Assembly (NCBI GenBank): GCA_018240935.1
Contig: JAFEEV010000017.1
Coordinates: 1 to 13,549 of the forward strand
Origin: Pseudomonadota bacterium
Lineage (GTDB): Bacteria > Pseudomonadota > Gammaproteobacteria > Burkholderiales > Nitrosomonadaceae
Length of the DNA: 13,549 bases
Direction of reading: 5' to 3'
Shown here piece after piece: positions 13,513 through 13,549 of the stretch. The notes beneath the pieces are model-generated. The model worked only from the letters and a program-made list of their open reading frames with translations, made no database searches and was not told the DNA's origin. The first letter of the stretch is position 1. Every line of letters starts with the position of its first letter. The translations under genes were made by a program, and so were the position numbers.

Positions 13513-13549
13513 ATGAAGTTTTCGATTTACCGCTACGATCCCGATAAAG
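13513..13549 (+). CDS. sdhB: Succinate dehydrogenase iron-sulfur subunit (first 12 codons)
   Basis: The window ends inside this gene. The 12 visible residues, MKFSIYRYDPDK, match the conserved N-terminus of betaproteobacterial SdhB, the subunit that carries the three Fe-S clusters passing electrons from the SdhA flavin to the membrane quinone site. GGAG lies 7 bp before the ATG. The assignment rests only on this short match, and the cluster-binding cysteines are beyond the edge. The usual upstream neighbour sdhA is not seen; an IS256 element is there instead. Confidence 0.68.
   Translation, partial: MKFSIYRYDPDK

Noticed and set aside
13311..13547. 78-residue forward frame across the IS256 right end
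   Set aside because: It starts inside the IS inverted repeat, encodes nothing recognisable and runs over the sdhB start in a different frame. The sdhB frame from 13513 is the meaningful one.

Overview
The window looks like chromosomal DNA from a betaproteobacterium, most plausibly of the Nitrosomonas type. This rests on the protein sequences (AceE, AceF, RNase G and the first residues of SdhB) and on gene order. The genus is an inference, because no marker gene such as 16S rRNA is present.

Positions 1-8078 are a dense block of housekeeping genes, all on the + strand: the end of folD, aceE and aceF (pyruvate dehydrogenase E1 and E2; no lpd/E3 gene is in the window), nadD (NAD synthesis), rsfS (ribosome silencing factor), rlmH (23S rRNA pseudouridine methyltransferase), maf (nucleotide pyrophosphatase) and rng (RNase G). 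Most gaps are short and nadD/rsfS overlap by 4 bp, so much of the block is probably co-transcribed. It joins central carbon metabolism to a conserved NAD/ribosome/RNA-processing cluster.

Positions 8079-8958 are about 880 bp of A/T-rich DNA with no convincing gene. A looser, A/T-richer group follows on the + strand: a SulP-type anion permease that lacks a STAS domain, a 35-residue small ORF with a very good ribosome-binding site, a single-domain universal stress protein and a 73-residue protein with two membrane segments. The intergenic spaces here hold several strong dyads and a repeated TTGCTTAT element. This is the least conventional part of the window and could be an anion (sulfate or bicarbonate) uptake and stress module; the substrate cannot be read from the sequence.

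Positions about 11.49-13.34 kb are an insertion-sequence graveyard. It holds the C-terminal remnants of two different IS3/IS481-type transposases on the - strand, the left end of an IS5-type element with the first ~27 codons of its transposase, an unidentified ~95-bp fragment, and an intact IS256-family element (12014-13342) with 28-bp imperfect terminal inverted repeats but no visible target duplication. After a 170-bp gap, the window ends in the first 12 codons of sdhB. No recognisable sdhA precedes it, which suggests an IS-associated rearrangement of the succinate dehydrogenase locus. No CRISPR array, tRNA or rRNA was seen.
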